DNA of 64,000 nucleotides from Paenibacillus sp. CAA11 (GTDB lineage: Bacteria > Bacillota > Bacilli > Paenibacillales > Paenibacillaceae). This document shows, piece by piece, positions 1 to 7,838 of this stretch. Each line of letters begins with the position of its first letter. The first letter of the stretch is position 1. Location: positions 1,164,501-1,228,500 of the forward strand of contig NZ_CP028922.1 in the NCBI RefSeq assembly GCF_003060825.1, read 5' to 3'. A model generated the notes under the pieces. The model was not told the origin of the DNA. It saw only the letters and a list, made by a program, of their open reading frames with translations, and ran no database searches. The translations under genes and the position numbers were made by a program.

Positions 1-2
1 TT

Positions 3-92
3 GCTCTTGGCGTATGTTTAGTATGGATTCCATATTTTAAAATGTCTGCTCGTGTGGAAAACACCTTTTTGAATAATTGGAAATCGTATTAA
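3..92 (+). CDS. C-terminal fragment of a DUF2569-like membrane protein (cut by window edge)
   Basis: An open frame enters from the left edge and stops at 90-92. The 29 visible residues contain VWIPYFKMSARVENTF, which resembles the end of DUF2569 membrane proteins, where a last membrane helix is followed by a WIPYF-x-x-S-x-RV-x-x-TF motif. The family has no assigned function. Only the tail is visible, so the start, length and integrity of the gene cannot be judged. The assignment rests on this short motif alone. Confidence 0.45.
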   Translation, partial: ALGVCLVWIPYFKMSARVENTFLNNWKSY

Positions 93-307
93 TTAGATGA
101 TAGGCCTTAGTTTCAGAATACATAGCCATAATAGAGAGGATGATAAGGGGATATTGCAAGGGAAGTTTGGTGACGACCATTTACATAAACAGGTGGAGGT
201 AATGGCTTTGGTTAGCCGTCCTCCCTACTCCTCAGCTGCCCAAAGACGGCATAATAGTACAAGTAGGAAGAATTGTGATAAAAATGAAGTATAACGACTT
301 CTGATAG

Positions 308-529
308 ATTAAGAATAATAAAGTCTCTAATGCGTACATAGACGGAATTGCATTGCTAAGGAGAACAACTTCACAGGACAGCTATCCTTACACTCCGGAA
401 GCCAAAATGGTGTTTCAAAACCTTGAACCCTACCCGGAGTGGGATCCTTTGTTGCGACTGATCGATAACTTCTACCGTAAAAACTACCCACAGTATATCC
501 CGAATCGGCACGGACAGTTATTCCAATAA
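308..529 (+). pseudogene. Orphan C-terminal gene fragment, unrecognised
   Basis: The frame is open for 73 codons after two adjacent stops (302-307) and ends at 527-529. It has no plausible start or ribosome binding site. The peptide looks protein-like, with an aromatic and proline-rich stretch (LEPYPEWDPLLRLIDNFYRK) and the ending IPNRHGQLFQ, whereas the opposite strand reads as noise. I take it as the 3' end of a gene whose 5' part was lost. I do not recognise the family. The neighbouring DNA is also decayed, which fits a degraded accessory region. Confidence 0.35.
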
Positions 530-557
530 TCATATGACATAGTTTACTCTTTATTAA

Positions 558-1160
558 TTAATTCAAATATTTAACTTGAATCTCTTTGAATAATTGATCC
601 TTTCTGTCCCTTTCTTCTTTTTTGTCTTTCGTTAAGTTTATATTCGAGGGGAAATCATCTGGGTCCGTTTGATCCAAATTAAATTTTCCAGATTGCATGT
701 TAATGACGCCATATTGTCCGAATGTATTCTTTTTTAGGGAAATTAAGTATTGGCTTCCTTGCTTCATTTCCGTATATCCTTCAATGGTTAATTTATCTTT
801 CCCCTGTAATGTTTGATCGATCGCCACAGGCTCGATAACATTTATGTTGGTGCCAACAGAACCTTTAAGTGTCTTCTCAACATCAATATTTGTAAAGGTA
901 TAAAAATCACCAACTGCACCAGTTGAATAATGTTGCACATGTTGTTCACGATTCTCAAAACTTTGAGTAGGTCTTCCAATGACAACAAGATCAGCGTCTT
1001 GATACATTTTGTCAGCGTTTGAGAACTGCAAGTAATCAGCATGTAGAGAAACCTCGTGTACGGAATTATAAATCATGAAATAATAGTAACAACCAGCTAA
1101 TACTAATGCAGCGGCAAGCGAAAATGTGATGATTGAAACTTTTTTGCTTTTTAAAGTCAT
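558..1160 (-). CDS. Putative lipoprotein next to a broken metalloprotease
   Basis: This is a 200-residue protein. A positively charged N-terminus (MTLKSKKVS) is followed by a hydrophobic stretch and a lipobox LAGC around residues 20-23, so it is probably an extracellular lipoprotein. The mature part contains DADLVVIGRPTQSFENR, a pattern seen in uncharacterised secreted Bacillota proteins that often sit beside zinc proteases. A charged, lysine-rich segment lies near the C-terminus. The ribosome binding site is in the 24-bp gap to the downstream end of the metalloprotease pseudogene on the same strand, so the two were probably co-transcribed. Function is unknown. The lipobox is seen directly and the pairing with the protease is inference. 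Confidence 0.7.
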   Translation of the reverse strand: MTLKSKKVSIITFSLAAALVLAGCYYYFMIYNSVHEVSLHADYLQFSNADKMYQDADLVVIGRPTQSFENREQHVQHYSTGAVGDFYTFTNIDVEKTLKGSVGTNINVIEPVAIDQTLQGKDKLTIEGYTEMKQGSQYLISLKKNTFGQYGVINMQSGKFNLDQTDPDDFPSNINLTKDKKEERDRKDQLFKEIQVKYLN

Positions 1161-1184
1161 TCCAAAATCCTCCTTAGATTTATT

Positions 1185-1777
1185 TTAATTTCCCCAAATT
1201 GATTTCAACTGGTTTTTGTCATATGCTGATGGACTATTTATATAACGATCAGCTTCGTCACCTGCAGTCATTAATGAAGTCGACTTGTTATAAGTATCCG
1301 TGGTGTGAGCTAATCCTATTGAATGACCTACTTCATGTGTCGTCGTATGCTTGATATTAGTATCGTTCTTATACCCATCTGCATCTAAATTGTTATCGTA
1401 AATAGAAATGACACTATAATCCCATGATGCACTATCAGGATCTGTAGATGAATTCCCATACCAGTGATGAATATACATTTCTGTATGCCCGTATAAATGA
1501 GGAGTGCTTGATGTACCGACATAATATTCATCCGTGGTGAGGAATTGCTAGTTGAATAGCCAATAGATACATTAGAAGAAATTCCATTCCAATGAGATCT
1601 TGCCCAATCTAATTTCCCCGTATATCCATATGATGCAACAGAACTATCCTACCAAGCGCTGAATTGTCCCGTACTCCTTTTGTAACTAAATACATCTGCA
1701 AATACTACCGAAGAAAGCAAAGAACAAAGAGCAATAAGCGATGAAACAGCAATAATTACAATAATTACTTTTTTCAT
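1185..1777 (-). pseudogene. Matrixin-type zinc metalloprotease, broken by a stop and a frameshift
   Basis: Read from an ATG at 1777, the frame gives a signal peptide (MKKVIIVIIAVSSLIALCSL, then an ALA-like cleavage zone ending in FADV). An in-frame TAG follows at about codon 43, after FSAW. Near 1535-1550 a one-base shift is needed to reach the catalytic part. That part holds the zinc motif HEVGHSIGLAH and a downstream SLMTAGD, which fits a Met-turn, as in secreted matrixins (family M10). Without the stop and shift the product would be about 195 residues. The catalytic half alone stays open (1185-1478) but lacks a secretion signal. It is probably a recent pseudogene, unless sequencing errors explain both lesions. 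The DNA between 1778 and about 2010 holds nothing I recognise. Confidence 0.65.
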
Positions 1778-2087
1778 TAACTTTAACCTCCACTAATAGT
1801 GGATTGATTTACTTATGACCGTCGTGATGAGATGGTTTGTACCGATATGTTTTCATCATTGTGGTTTAACAGATTTAGCCCCTTTCAAATATTTAGAAAC
1901 CGAAATCACCCGAAAGATTATAAATATAACATTAAAAAGGATTTATGGGATTTTCGAACAAAAGGACGTTCTTGAAAAAAAGTTGTATTAAACCAACTGA
2001 ATTATGACTGGATCGGCTACACTTAGTTGGACAGAAAAAATAAGGGCTAGTAGAATGAAAACAACACTATGAGGAGCGGATCTACTA

Positions 2088-2337
2088 TGCCAAGAAACAG
2101 ACGGTCCAGTTATACGAAAACGGAAAGCCGAGAGCAGCTATTGCGAGAAAGTATGAGCTTAGTCCGTCCGCACTCGATCGTTGGATCAAACAAGCTCAAA
2201 CCTCAGGTTCTTTTTCTGAAAAAGATAACCGAACCGCTGAAGAGAATGAACTCATCGCTCTTCGCAAACGAGTACAGTGACTCGAAATGGAAAACGATAT
2301 TTTAAAGCAAACCGCGCTGATCATGGGACGAAAGTAA
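2088..2337 (+). pseudogene. IS3-family OrfA (transposase DNA-binding subunit), broken
   Basis: The start MPRNRR is in a different frame from the rest of the helix-turn-helix domain, so a deletion near codon 7 removed part of the N-terminus and shifted the frame. Downstream, VQLYENGKPRAAIARKYEL and SPSALDRWIKQAQTSGSF keep the OrfA pattern. A TGA at 2278-2280 interrupts the zipper-like segment just before LEMENDILKQTALIMGRK. The natural OrfA stop follows at 2335-2337. There are at least two inactivating lesions. Confidence 0.65.
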
Positions 2338-2645
2338 AGATCATTCAGCAAAACAGTGATAAATACTCGGTATCAGCAATGTGCGAAGTCCTACAAATCG
2401 CTAGAAGCATGTTTTATTATGAAGCGAAAGAAAGAGACAACGGAGAGGAAGTAGCTGCAGCTATCGTAGAAATTTTTCATTCCAATCGAAAAGCATATGG
2501 AACACGGAAGATCAAAGTCAAGCTTATGGAACAAGGAGTCATCGTTTCCAGGCGCTGAATCGGCCGTATCATGAAAGAGCAGGGTCTTGTGTCCAAGTAC
2601 GCGATAGCGCAGTGCCGCACAAAACCGCTTCAAGACAGAGAAGGC
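2331..2645 (+). pseudogene. IS3-family OrfB (transposase), N-terminal part only, broken
   Basis: The frame begins in the expected -1 overlap with OrfA and reads KIIQQNSDKYSVSAMCEVL, then MFYYEAKERD and AYGTRKIKVKLMEQG. A TGA at 2556-2558 sits where an arginine codon (CGA) is expected, between VSRR and IGRIMKEQG. The similarity to OrfB ends near 2645, well before the three catalytic acidic residues. It is a dead fragment. Confidence 0.65.
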
Positions 2646-2649
2646 TACC

Positions 2650-2999
2650 CGGATTATATCGTCAAGGAAGAAATGAAAAAATACGAAGACGAGCAGGCAA
2701 GTATAGGCACGATCCCCACCGGTCAAGTCCGATCTATCAAGCTATCCAGGCATACGATCCCTATACGAATCAAGACAACCTGACAAGCTATGAAATCGTA
2801 GCCAAGTATTTGCAGGTTCTGGATTTCAATAAACTAATCGCCACCATTGAGGCAAACAGCCTGAATACCTTTGAAGAGTATATACATTTTCAAGTAACAG
2901 CGAGGCTTGCGGAGGGATGCTGCTTTGCGCGACGTACGGAACCATCTATCCTAATCATGAGCTTGAAGTTACGCATGATGGTTAAACACTTTGCCAAAT
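2650..2999 (+). pseudogene. Shifted-frame gene remnant, unrecognised
   Basis: Protein-like stretches occur in three successive frames: EGYPDYIVKEEMKKYEDEQ (about 2641-2700), then YQAIQAYDPYTNQDNLTSYE and FNKLIATIEANSLNTFEEYI (about 2735-2890), then LLCATYGTIYPNHELEVTHDG ending at a stop near 2987. I read this as one coding sequence with two frameshifts joined to the insertion sequence remnant. I do not recognise the family. It directly precedes the gene at 3016 and may once have been part of the same operon. An open frame of 135 codons crosses it (2612-3019), but its ends look like noise. Confidence 0.35.
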
Positions 3000-3015
3000 G
3001 GGAGACTAGCAACTT

Positions 3016-3597
3016 ATGACTGACACATTACCGATGAAGCGAATCAAGTTTAAACCCAATTCAACCGACGTTCATTTCGTGCTGCTTCGGCAGAAGGAAG
3101 TGGGAATCGAGGTTAGGGAAGAGCGGGGAGCAGTGCTGCTCGTTGACGCTGCCGATTGTGAAGAGGTGTTCTTACTCGCCAGCCTGTTCCGGCATGTGAT
3201 GAGGAGCCAGGACATCGTTTACTTGGAGCGCGGGGATGATCGGCATGCGGACCTGTTTATTTTCAATGGGGCCGTGACGCCGTTAACGCATAAGGATTTG
3301 GGGAAAATAAAATCTTCTATTAGCTATACCAAGGCGATCCCCTTCGAGCTCCCTTTAATTCACTCCCATGACGAAGAGGTCTGGAAGACTTGGCAGCATT
3401 GGAAATATGACGGCCAATTAAGAGTACAGGCGGGCCAAGATAGGGCGATCCTCAATGCTTCCCGGTTGGGACTAGAGCTGCTGACCGAGGTATGCGGTTA
3501 TCTCGCCAGCTCTTACATAGGCCATTCGCATCTCGATTGGGCCTCTACGAAATCCTCGTTGGAGCTCATTATTCGGAATACGGCTCGGAACTACTAG
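3016..3597 (+). CDS. Hypothetical protein, 193 residues
   Basis: This is an open gene starting with ATG (MTDTLPMKRIKFKPN). No signal peptide or membrane helix is visible. The composition is that of a soluble protein of mixed charge, with a run of alpha/beta-like hydrophobic segments (FVLLRQKEVGIEV, GAVLLVDAADCEEVFLLASL). I do not recognise a domain. A second hypothetical gene starts 12 bases after its stop, so the two are probably co-transcribed. The pair sits between a decayed insertion sequence and an ABC exporter running the other way. Its base composition is closer to the core genes to the right than to the AT-rich first kilobases. The start codon overlaps the open frame upstream, and no strong ribosome binding site is visible. 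Confidence 0.6.
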   Translation: MTDTLPMKRIKFKPNSTDVHFVLLRQKEVGIEVREERGAVLLVDAADCEEVFLLASLFRHVMRSQDIVYLERGDDRHADLFIFNGAVTPLTHKDLGKIKSSISYTKAIPFELPLIHSHDEEVWKTWQHWKYDGQLRVQAGQDRAILNASRLGLELLTEVCGYLASSYIGHSHLDWASTKSSLELIIRNTARNY

Positions 3598-3609
3598 ACG
3601 GAGGTAAGT

Positions 3610-3876
3610 ATGGTTAACTTGCATGTACTTCACGGACTGTCCTTTGCTGGAGCAGAGGCCTTTTTGCTAGAAGAGGGATACGGTCAAGAGGTTGCTATAG
3701 AACGGAGGGCAGTGGAAGATGGCAGGCTGTTCCTCTATCCTTACACCCTCTATGATGAGCAGGGAAGCTTGATCGACCGAATCTTCCATGCCGAATATTG
3801 CAGAAGAGATGAGGACGGGGAGTGGGAGGCGTATAGCTGCAGCTGGACAAGAGATTTGTCATGTACCGGATATTGA
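3610..3876 (+). CDS. Hypothetical protein, 88 residues
   Basis: This small soluble protein is preceded by a good ribosome binding site (GGAGG six bases before the ATG). It is acidic and aromatic-rich (LFLYPYTLYDEQGSL, CRRDEDGEWEAYSCSW). It follows the gene at 3016-3597 by 12 bases and ends at a bidirectional terminator. I do not recognise the family. Co-transcription with the upstream gene is likely from spacing, but the role is unknown. Confidence 0.6.
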   Translation: MVNLHVLHGLSFAGAEAFLLEEGYGQEVAIERRAVEDGRLFLYPYTLYDEQGSLIDRIFHAEYCRRDEDGEWEAYSCSWTRDLSCTGY

Positions 3877-3878
3877 AT

Positions 3879-3920
3879 AGAAGCAACCCGTCTTAATTTA
3901 TAGGCAGAGGGGTTGCTTCT
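3879..3920. terminator. Bidirectional terminator between 3876 (+) and 3929 (-)
   Basis: An 11-bp stem, AGAAGCAACCC / GGGTTGCTTCT, is followed by TTTT on the plus strand. It separates two convergent genes. Confidence 0.75.
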
Positions 3921-3928
3921 TTTTAGGA

Positions 3929-4717
3929 TCAGCTTAAATCCATGCTTCCTTTCACCCGGGCCAAATAAGCGGCATACCGGATGCAGCCGATGCTTAGAGC
4001 GAAGAAGACACAGCCGAGTAGAAATTCCTGGCCGATATACAGGCCCATATTGTCGTATTGCCCATGATCCAGGATCGCCTTGGTCAGCTCAACACCCCTT
4101 GTTAAAGGCAGGCAGTAGGCTATGAACTGGAGAGCTTGCGGCATCACCTGCAGCGGATAATTGGCTCCGCTAAGTAGCAGCAGGATGCTGGACAGCAAGT
4201 TGGTCAGCAAATGCATGGAGGGTGTCCACAAGCAGAAGCTGCCGATGATCAGCCCGAGTCCGCAGGCAGAGAAGATAGAGACTGTCCATATCGCGATCAG
4301 TGCCAGAACTTGTCCAGAGGTGATGGAGATATGGAATAACGCGATGCCGAAGATAAGCCCAATGCCAGCAGTTACGAAGCCGTTCGCCATATGGGCCAAA
4401 GAGCGGGCCAGAAATAGGGCCGGCTTGCTGGCAGGTGCGGCCATCACAAGCTGAAGCGTTCCTGAACTGCGATCGGAATTAATGACCGTAATCATGCCGA
4501 ACACGGAGTTCATGACACAGAGCAGCAGGGCATTGGCCCCGATATATCCGGCTAGATTCTCCCCATCATACACATGGTTGACCAAGAAGGTGAAGAAGAT
4601 TAGTTGACTTAGCGGCATCCCGACCATGACAATCAGGTAAACCTTGGGATTCAGCCAGCCGAATAAAGCCCGGTAAGACAACAGGCTATGTCTGAAAAAA
4701 CGCCGAATGGCCTCCAT
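3929..4717 (-). CDS. ABC-2 type transporter permease
   Basis: This 262-residue membrane protein has about six hydrophobic segments in the ABC-2 permease arrangement. A short cytoplasmic N-terminus precedes the first helix (KVYLIVMVGMPLSQLIFFTF), and there are four more helices and a last helix near the C-terminus. The motif GTLQLVMAAPASKP in the loop after the second helix is typical of ABC-2 exporters (DrrB, YhhJ and NodJ types). It is the last gene of a three-gene operon. Its start abuts the stop of the neighbouring permease, so translation is probably coupled. With that permease it likely forms a heterodimeric pore. The substrate cannot be told; drugs or peptides are common for this type. 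Confidence 0.85.
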   Translation of the reverse strand: MEAIRRFFRHSLLSYRALFGWLNPKVYLIVMVGMPLSQLIFFTFLVNHVYDGENLAGYIGANALLLCVMNSVFGMITVINSDRSSGTLQLVMAAPASKPALFLARSLAHMANGFVTAGIGLIFGIALFHISITSGQVLALIAIWTVSIFSACGLGLIIGSFCLWTPSMHLLTNLLSSILLLLSGANYPLQVMPQALQFIAYCLPLTRGVELTKAILDHGQYDNMGLYIGQEFLLGCVFFALSIGCIRYAAYLARVKGSMDLS

Positions 4718-5500
4718 TTAATACACCCCCAGCTTTCCATCGATTCGTGCTTTGCGTTCCACAGCCTGATAACAGTACCACGCTATTCCTGCAAAGATCA
4801 AAGTGAGTATTATAAGTACTCCCATTTGTTGTAAGATGACGGAAAGCTCCTTCTCCATTAAAGTGCTTCGCAGCAGCTGAATGGCCCAGGTAGGAGGCAG
4901 CAGATAGGAGAGGGGTTGAATCCAGCCGGGTAAAATGGCTACTGGGAATAAGAAACCGCATACCAGATAGATGGGGTATTCGAGAAAATTCATTAATGCT
5001 TCGGCCTGACGTGACAGTGTAAAGAAGAGAGACATGAAGAAGGCGAAGATGATAAGTGCCAGGGAGACAAGAACAAGAGCCAGCCCTAACAGCAGCGGAT
5101 GGGCCGCTTCCAGCCTGGCACCAAAGATGACGACCAGATAGAGGGTGGACAAGCCCATGGACAGCATTCCCCACAGGGTGTTGCCGATGATTTTCCCCAG
5201 CAGAATGATCGAGAAGGGAATCGGTGCTGCAAAAATATTTTCCAAGGTGCCGTAATAACGTTCTCGGTTAATATCGCTGGCTGAAGAATAGACAATGGAT
5301 GACCACAGAGACATAAAGCCTGAACCGAGCACTACATAGTTCACCAGTGCCTCACGGGAAGTTCGCCCATAAATGAAGAAGCTGATCGTGGCGTAGAAGA
5401 AGGGAGAGATCCAGATAACGAACTGGAACACGGGCCTTGCCATGGATAAACGCATCTGAACCCTAGCGGTTTGCAACAGTGCCTGCCATTCGGCTTGCAT
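4718..5500 (-). CDS. ABC-2 type transporter permease
   Basis: The 260-residue membrane protein has six predicted helices and the conserved loop YYGTLENIFAAPIP, the ABC-2 counterpart of GTLE-x-x-x-x-x-P. The start chosen is the ATG at 5500 because GGAGGTGA lies just upstream. An ATG 15 bases earlier would place that site inside the gene. The first 38 bases overlap the end of the ATPase gene, and the stop abuts the next permease, so all three exporter genes form a tight operon. It probably pairs with the downstream permease as a heterodimer. The substrate is unknown. Confidence 0.85.
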   Translation of the reverse strand: MQAEWQALLQTARVQMRLSMARPVFQFVIWISPFFYATISFFIYGRTSREALVNYVVLGSGFMSLWSSIVYSSASDINRERYYGTLENIFAAPIPFSIILLGKIIGNTLWGMLSMGLSTLYLVVIFGARLEAAHPLLLGLALVLVSLALIIFAFFMSLFFTLSRQAEALMNFLEYPIYLVCGFLFPVAILPGWIQPLSYLLPPTWAIQLLRSTLMEKELSVILQQMGVLIILTLIFAGIAWYCYQAVERKARIDGKLGVY

Positions 5501-6482
5501 CTCTGTCACCTCCAATCAGACGAAGATAGACGTCTTCCAAGGAAGGCTCGTTAATGGAGAGATTATGCACATCAGATTGACTCCATTCTTTGTAAATGAG
5601 CGGGATGATCTGTTGAGGGTCCGGTGTATGGATTCGCAGGGTCGTGCTATATTCATCGTGAGTTTCTTCCAGATGATGGACAGCAGGATGAATCCCGAGC
5701 GCTGAGGAGGCAGCGCTTATCCCTGAAGTGTGAGCATGTGAGAACTGAATCACCGATAATTGGCCAATTTTTTTCTTAAGCTGCTCTGGCGTATCTATGG
5801 CCGCTATCTCACCTTGATTGATAAATGCGATGCGATCGCACAGCTCGTCGGCTTCCTGCATGTAGTGGGTCGTGAGTAAAATGGTGGTTCCCTGCTCATT
5901 CAGCTGATGAATGATCTGTCGCAGCTTTCTGGCGCTGATCGGATCAAGGCCGATCGAGGGCTCATCCAGGAATAAGATTTGAGGCTCGTTGATGAGTCCA
6001 CGTGCGATCTGGAGCCGCTGCTTCATTCCTTTGGAGAAGGTCTCTACCCGTCTGTGGGCTGAGGCTTCAAGCCCGACCAGCTCCAGAAGCGCCTGAATCT
6101 TGTCCTTCTGCTGGCCCTTGGGCACCTTGTAAAGATCGGCGAAGTATGTAAGATTGTCATATGCTGACAGCCGCCAATATAGATTGCGCTCCCCGCCTAG
6201 GATGAAATTGATCTGCGGGCGCAGCGCCCGGAATTCCGTAACCGGATTTAGCCCCAGTATATTTACATGACCGTCTGTGGGAATTAGCATGGTTGTCAAA
6301 ATTTTGATCATTGTCGTCTTCCCGGCTCCATTGGGCCCAAGAAGGCCGAAGATTTCTCCCTGCCCAACCTCGAACGAAATTCCCTTTAACGCCTCGACCG
6401 TTTGCTTCTTCTTCCTCCACATGCCCTGCTCGGTGAGATAGGTGCGTCTTACTTGCTCAACTTGAATAATAGAACGGATCAT
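5463..6482 (-). CDS. ABC exporter ATP-binding protein
   Basis: This is a 339-residue ATPase of the DrrA/CcmA class. It has Walker A GPNGAGKTT (residues 49-57), a signature-like FSKGMKQRLQ, Walker B LFLDEP and a switch histidine in TTHYMQEAD. An extension of about 100 residues follows the nucleotide-binding domain, as in DrrA-type drug exporters. It is the first gene of the exporter operon and powers the two permeases that follow. The start has GGGGTGA eight bases upstream. A perfect 42-bp palindrome lies immediately before the ribosome binding site, so expression is probably controlled there by the ArsR-type regulator encoded upstream. The substrate is unknown. Confidence 0.9.
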   Translation of the reverse strand: MIRSIIQVEQVRRTYLTEQGMWRKKKQTVEALKGISFEVGQGEIFGLLGPNGAGKTTMIKILTTMLIPTDGHVNILGLNPVTEFRALRPQINFILGGERNLYWRLSAYDNLTYFADLYKVPKGQQKDKIQALLELVGLEASAHRRVETFSKGMKQRLQIARGLINEPQILFLDEPSIGLDPISARKLRQIIHQLNEQGTTILLTTHYMQEADELCDRIAFINQGEIAAIDTPEQLKKKIGQLSVIQFSHAHTSGISAASSALGIHPAVHHLEETHDEYSTTLRIHTPDPQQIIPLIYKEWSQSDVHNLSINEPSLEDVYLRLIGGDRDASRMAGTVANR

Positions 6483-6497
6483 TACAGTAAATCACCC

Positions 6498-6539
6498 CAA
6501 TGTAAGATGTATATCTTATAAGATATACATCTTACATTG
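6498..6539. promoter_or_regulatory. Perfect 42-bp palindrome, likely operator of the exporter operon
   Basis: Two 21-base arms are exact reverse complements with no spacer (left arm starts CAATGTAAGATGTATATC). It lies 16 bases before the ATPase start and after the terminator of the regulator gene. Its position and symmetry fit a binding site for the winged-helix regulator at 6595-7623, or a transcript hairpin. There is no T-run next to it, so it is not an ordinary terminator. Confidence 0.6.
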
Positions 6540-6549
6540 TAAAATCAAT

Positions 6550-6586
6550 ATTAAAATAAAAAAGAACGCCCCAGAGGGACGTTCTT
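6550..6586 (-). terminator. Terminator of the ArsR-type regulator gene
   Basis: On the minus strand a stem AAGAACG...CGTTCTT with an inner GTCCC/GGGGC pairing is followed by TTTTTTATTTTA. It lies 9 bases after the regulator's stop codon. Confidence 0.75.
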
Positions 6587-6594
6587 CGTACTTG

Positions 6595-7623
6595 TTATTT
6601 TTGAGCGGTGAACTGGTGAAGGGCATCCATCATGCGCTTTACCTGTTCGGCATCTGCCGAGAAATACTTGATCGTTCCGATCTTTTCCTCCTTGATAAGC
6701 TTTGCTTTCTTCAACAAGTCCAAGTGATGCGACACCGTGGCCGTCGTCAGCCCGATGTATTCCGCAAGTCTAGCGCCATATTCTTTACTTACGCATAGCA
6801 TTCGAAGAATAAGCAGCCGATTGGGATCGGCTAGCGCCTTAAGCAGCTTGGCCAGTTCTTCGCTTTGTTTGCGGTCGTCGCTGAGCGGCTTGGTGCAGTT
6901 GTAGATCACAATACAGATGGAGTCGTTAAATATCCGCATGCGGACGGGAGTAAAGCAGCTGGGGATAAAATAATATAGCTTGTAGCTGCTCACCCGCCTA
7001 AATGTTTTACCCATGAGATACTGTGCCAGGGATAAAGGTTTCATATTCAGCTGCTGCAGCTCGGCCAATGAGTGCTCGACTGCCTTTTGCTGTTCCGTAA
7101 TCTGGTTAGAAAAGCTGCCCATGTGCAGAATATGCTCAAGTGCCGCCGCGAACTGCTGCTGGAAGGTTTGCAGCTTGGAGCATAGGAGCTCAATAAACTG
7201 CTGCTTCTCAGGTGTATCCCATTCATAGCGCGGTTCAAGGGTATAAATAAGCCTCGGTGAAGCGATTAGGGCTTGGAGCACATCCACTGGCACTTCTCCG
7301 CCAATGAATCCTTGTAAGAACTCAGCCTCCGGCAGAGCTGCAATCTCTGCACAGAATAGGTCACCATTCTGAAAATGTGGCACCAGCAGCGTCAGCCCAA
7401 GACAATTTAGCAAATCTTCGGTAACATGCTCCTGCCATTCCTCAATGAACGCATGAATGGGCAAGGACAGCTCCTGCTCGATGGGAGCAAGACGAATATG
7501 TGGGAACTCCCTCTCGGAGTGTAATAGGGAGCAGAGCACAATGATTCCTTCTACCACCGGTGAGAAGTGCATATGTACTTGTTCTGTTTTTCCAGGCATT
7601 TCAGATTCTCTTTCAATAGCCAC
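6595..7623 (-). CDS. ArsR-family regulator with a long N-terminal domain
   Basis: This 342-residue protein has a C-terminal winged helix of the ArsR type (LLKALADPNRLLILRML, then GLTTATVSHHLDLLKKAKLI, then IKYFS). The first 240 or so residues are mostly helical with no recognised domain; they may sense a ligand or hold a dimer. Such long ArsR proteins occur beside ABC-2 exporters in Bacillota. The gene lies directly upstream of the exporter operon on the same strand but is separated from it by its own terminator and by a perfect palindrome. The plausible role is repressor of the exporter. The N-terminus contains a short cysteine- and histidine-poor hydrophobic region, so metal sensing is not evident. 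Confidence 0.8.
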   Translation of the reverse strand: MAIERESEMPGKTEQVHMHFSPVVEGIIVLCSLLHSEREFPHIRLAPIEQELSLPIHAFIEEWQEHVTEDLLNCLGLTLLVPHFQNGDLFCAEIAALPEAEFLQGFIGGEVPVDVLQALIASPRLIYTLEPRYEWDTPEKQQFIELLCSKLQTFQQQFAAALEHILHMGSFSNQITEQQKAVEHSLAELQQLNMKPLSLAQYLMGKTFRRVSSYKLYYFIPSCFTPVRMRIFNDSICIVIYNCTKPLSDDRKQSEELAKLLKALADPNRLLILRMLCVSKEYGARLAEYIGLTTATVSHHLDLLKKAKLIKEEKIGTIKYFSADAEQVKRMMDALHQFTAQK

Positions 7624-7714
7624 GAACGGGTCCTCCCGTTTTGATTAGTTCTACTTATTATAGGATGTTTATCTAATTGTGAAAAGCTGAGCGCAGATCT
7701 GCCTTCAAGCAGAT

Positions 7715-7757
7715 ATAAAAAAGCCCGGTGCGGATAAGCTCCTTCGCATTCCGGGCT
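7715..7757 (-). terminator. Orphan terminator-like hairpin
   Basis: The stem AGCCCGGTGCGG / TCGCATTCCGGGCT is followed by a T-run (TTTTTTATA) on the minus strand. No minus-strand gene ends here, so it may protect the regulator from read-through or be left from a lost gene. Confidence 0.4.
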
Positions 7758-7838
7758 ATATTAATGCTCGTATTCCAGCAAGCAGGGATTACCTAAATTA
7801 TCCATTGTAGTATAAAATAAATACAAGGAGGTGAGATA

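Larger units (their letters stand above)
2010..2700 (+). mobile_element. Degenerate IS3-family insertion sequence remnant
   Basis: A terminal-like segment near 2010-2040 (TTAGTTGGACAG) is followed by two broken, overlapping reading frames typical of IS3 elements. OrfA-like sequence has the DNA-binding pattern ENGKPRAAIARKYELSPSAL and a leucine-zipper-like end LEMENDILKQTALIMGRK. OrfB-like sequence has KYSVSAMCEVL, YYEAKER, YGTRKIK and RIGRIMKEQGLVS. The DDE catalytic part of OrfB is absent, and the right end is replaced by unrelated sequence from about 2650. The element cannot be active on its own. It marks this left part as a site of past insertion and deletion. Confidence 0.75.

Noticed and set aside
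97..294. 65-codon plus-strand frame near the left edge
   Set aside because: No ribosome binding site, odd composition and no recognisable pattern.
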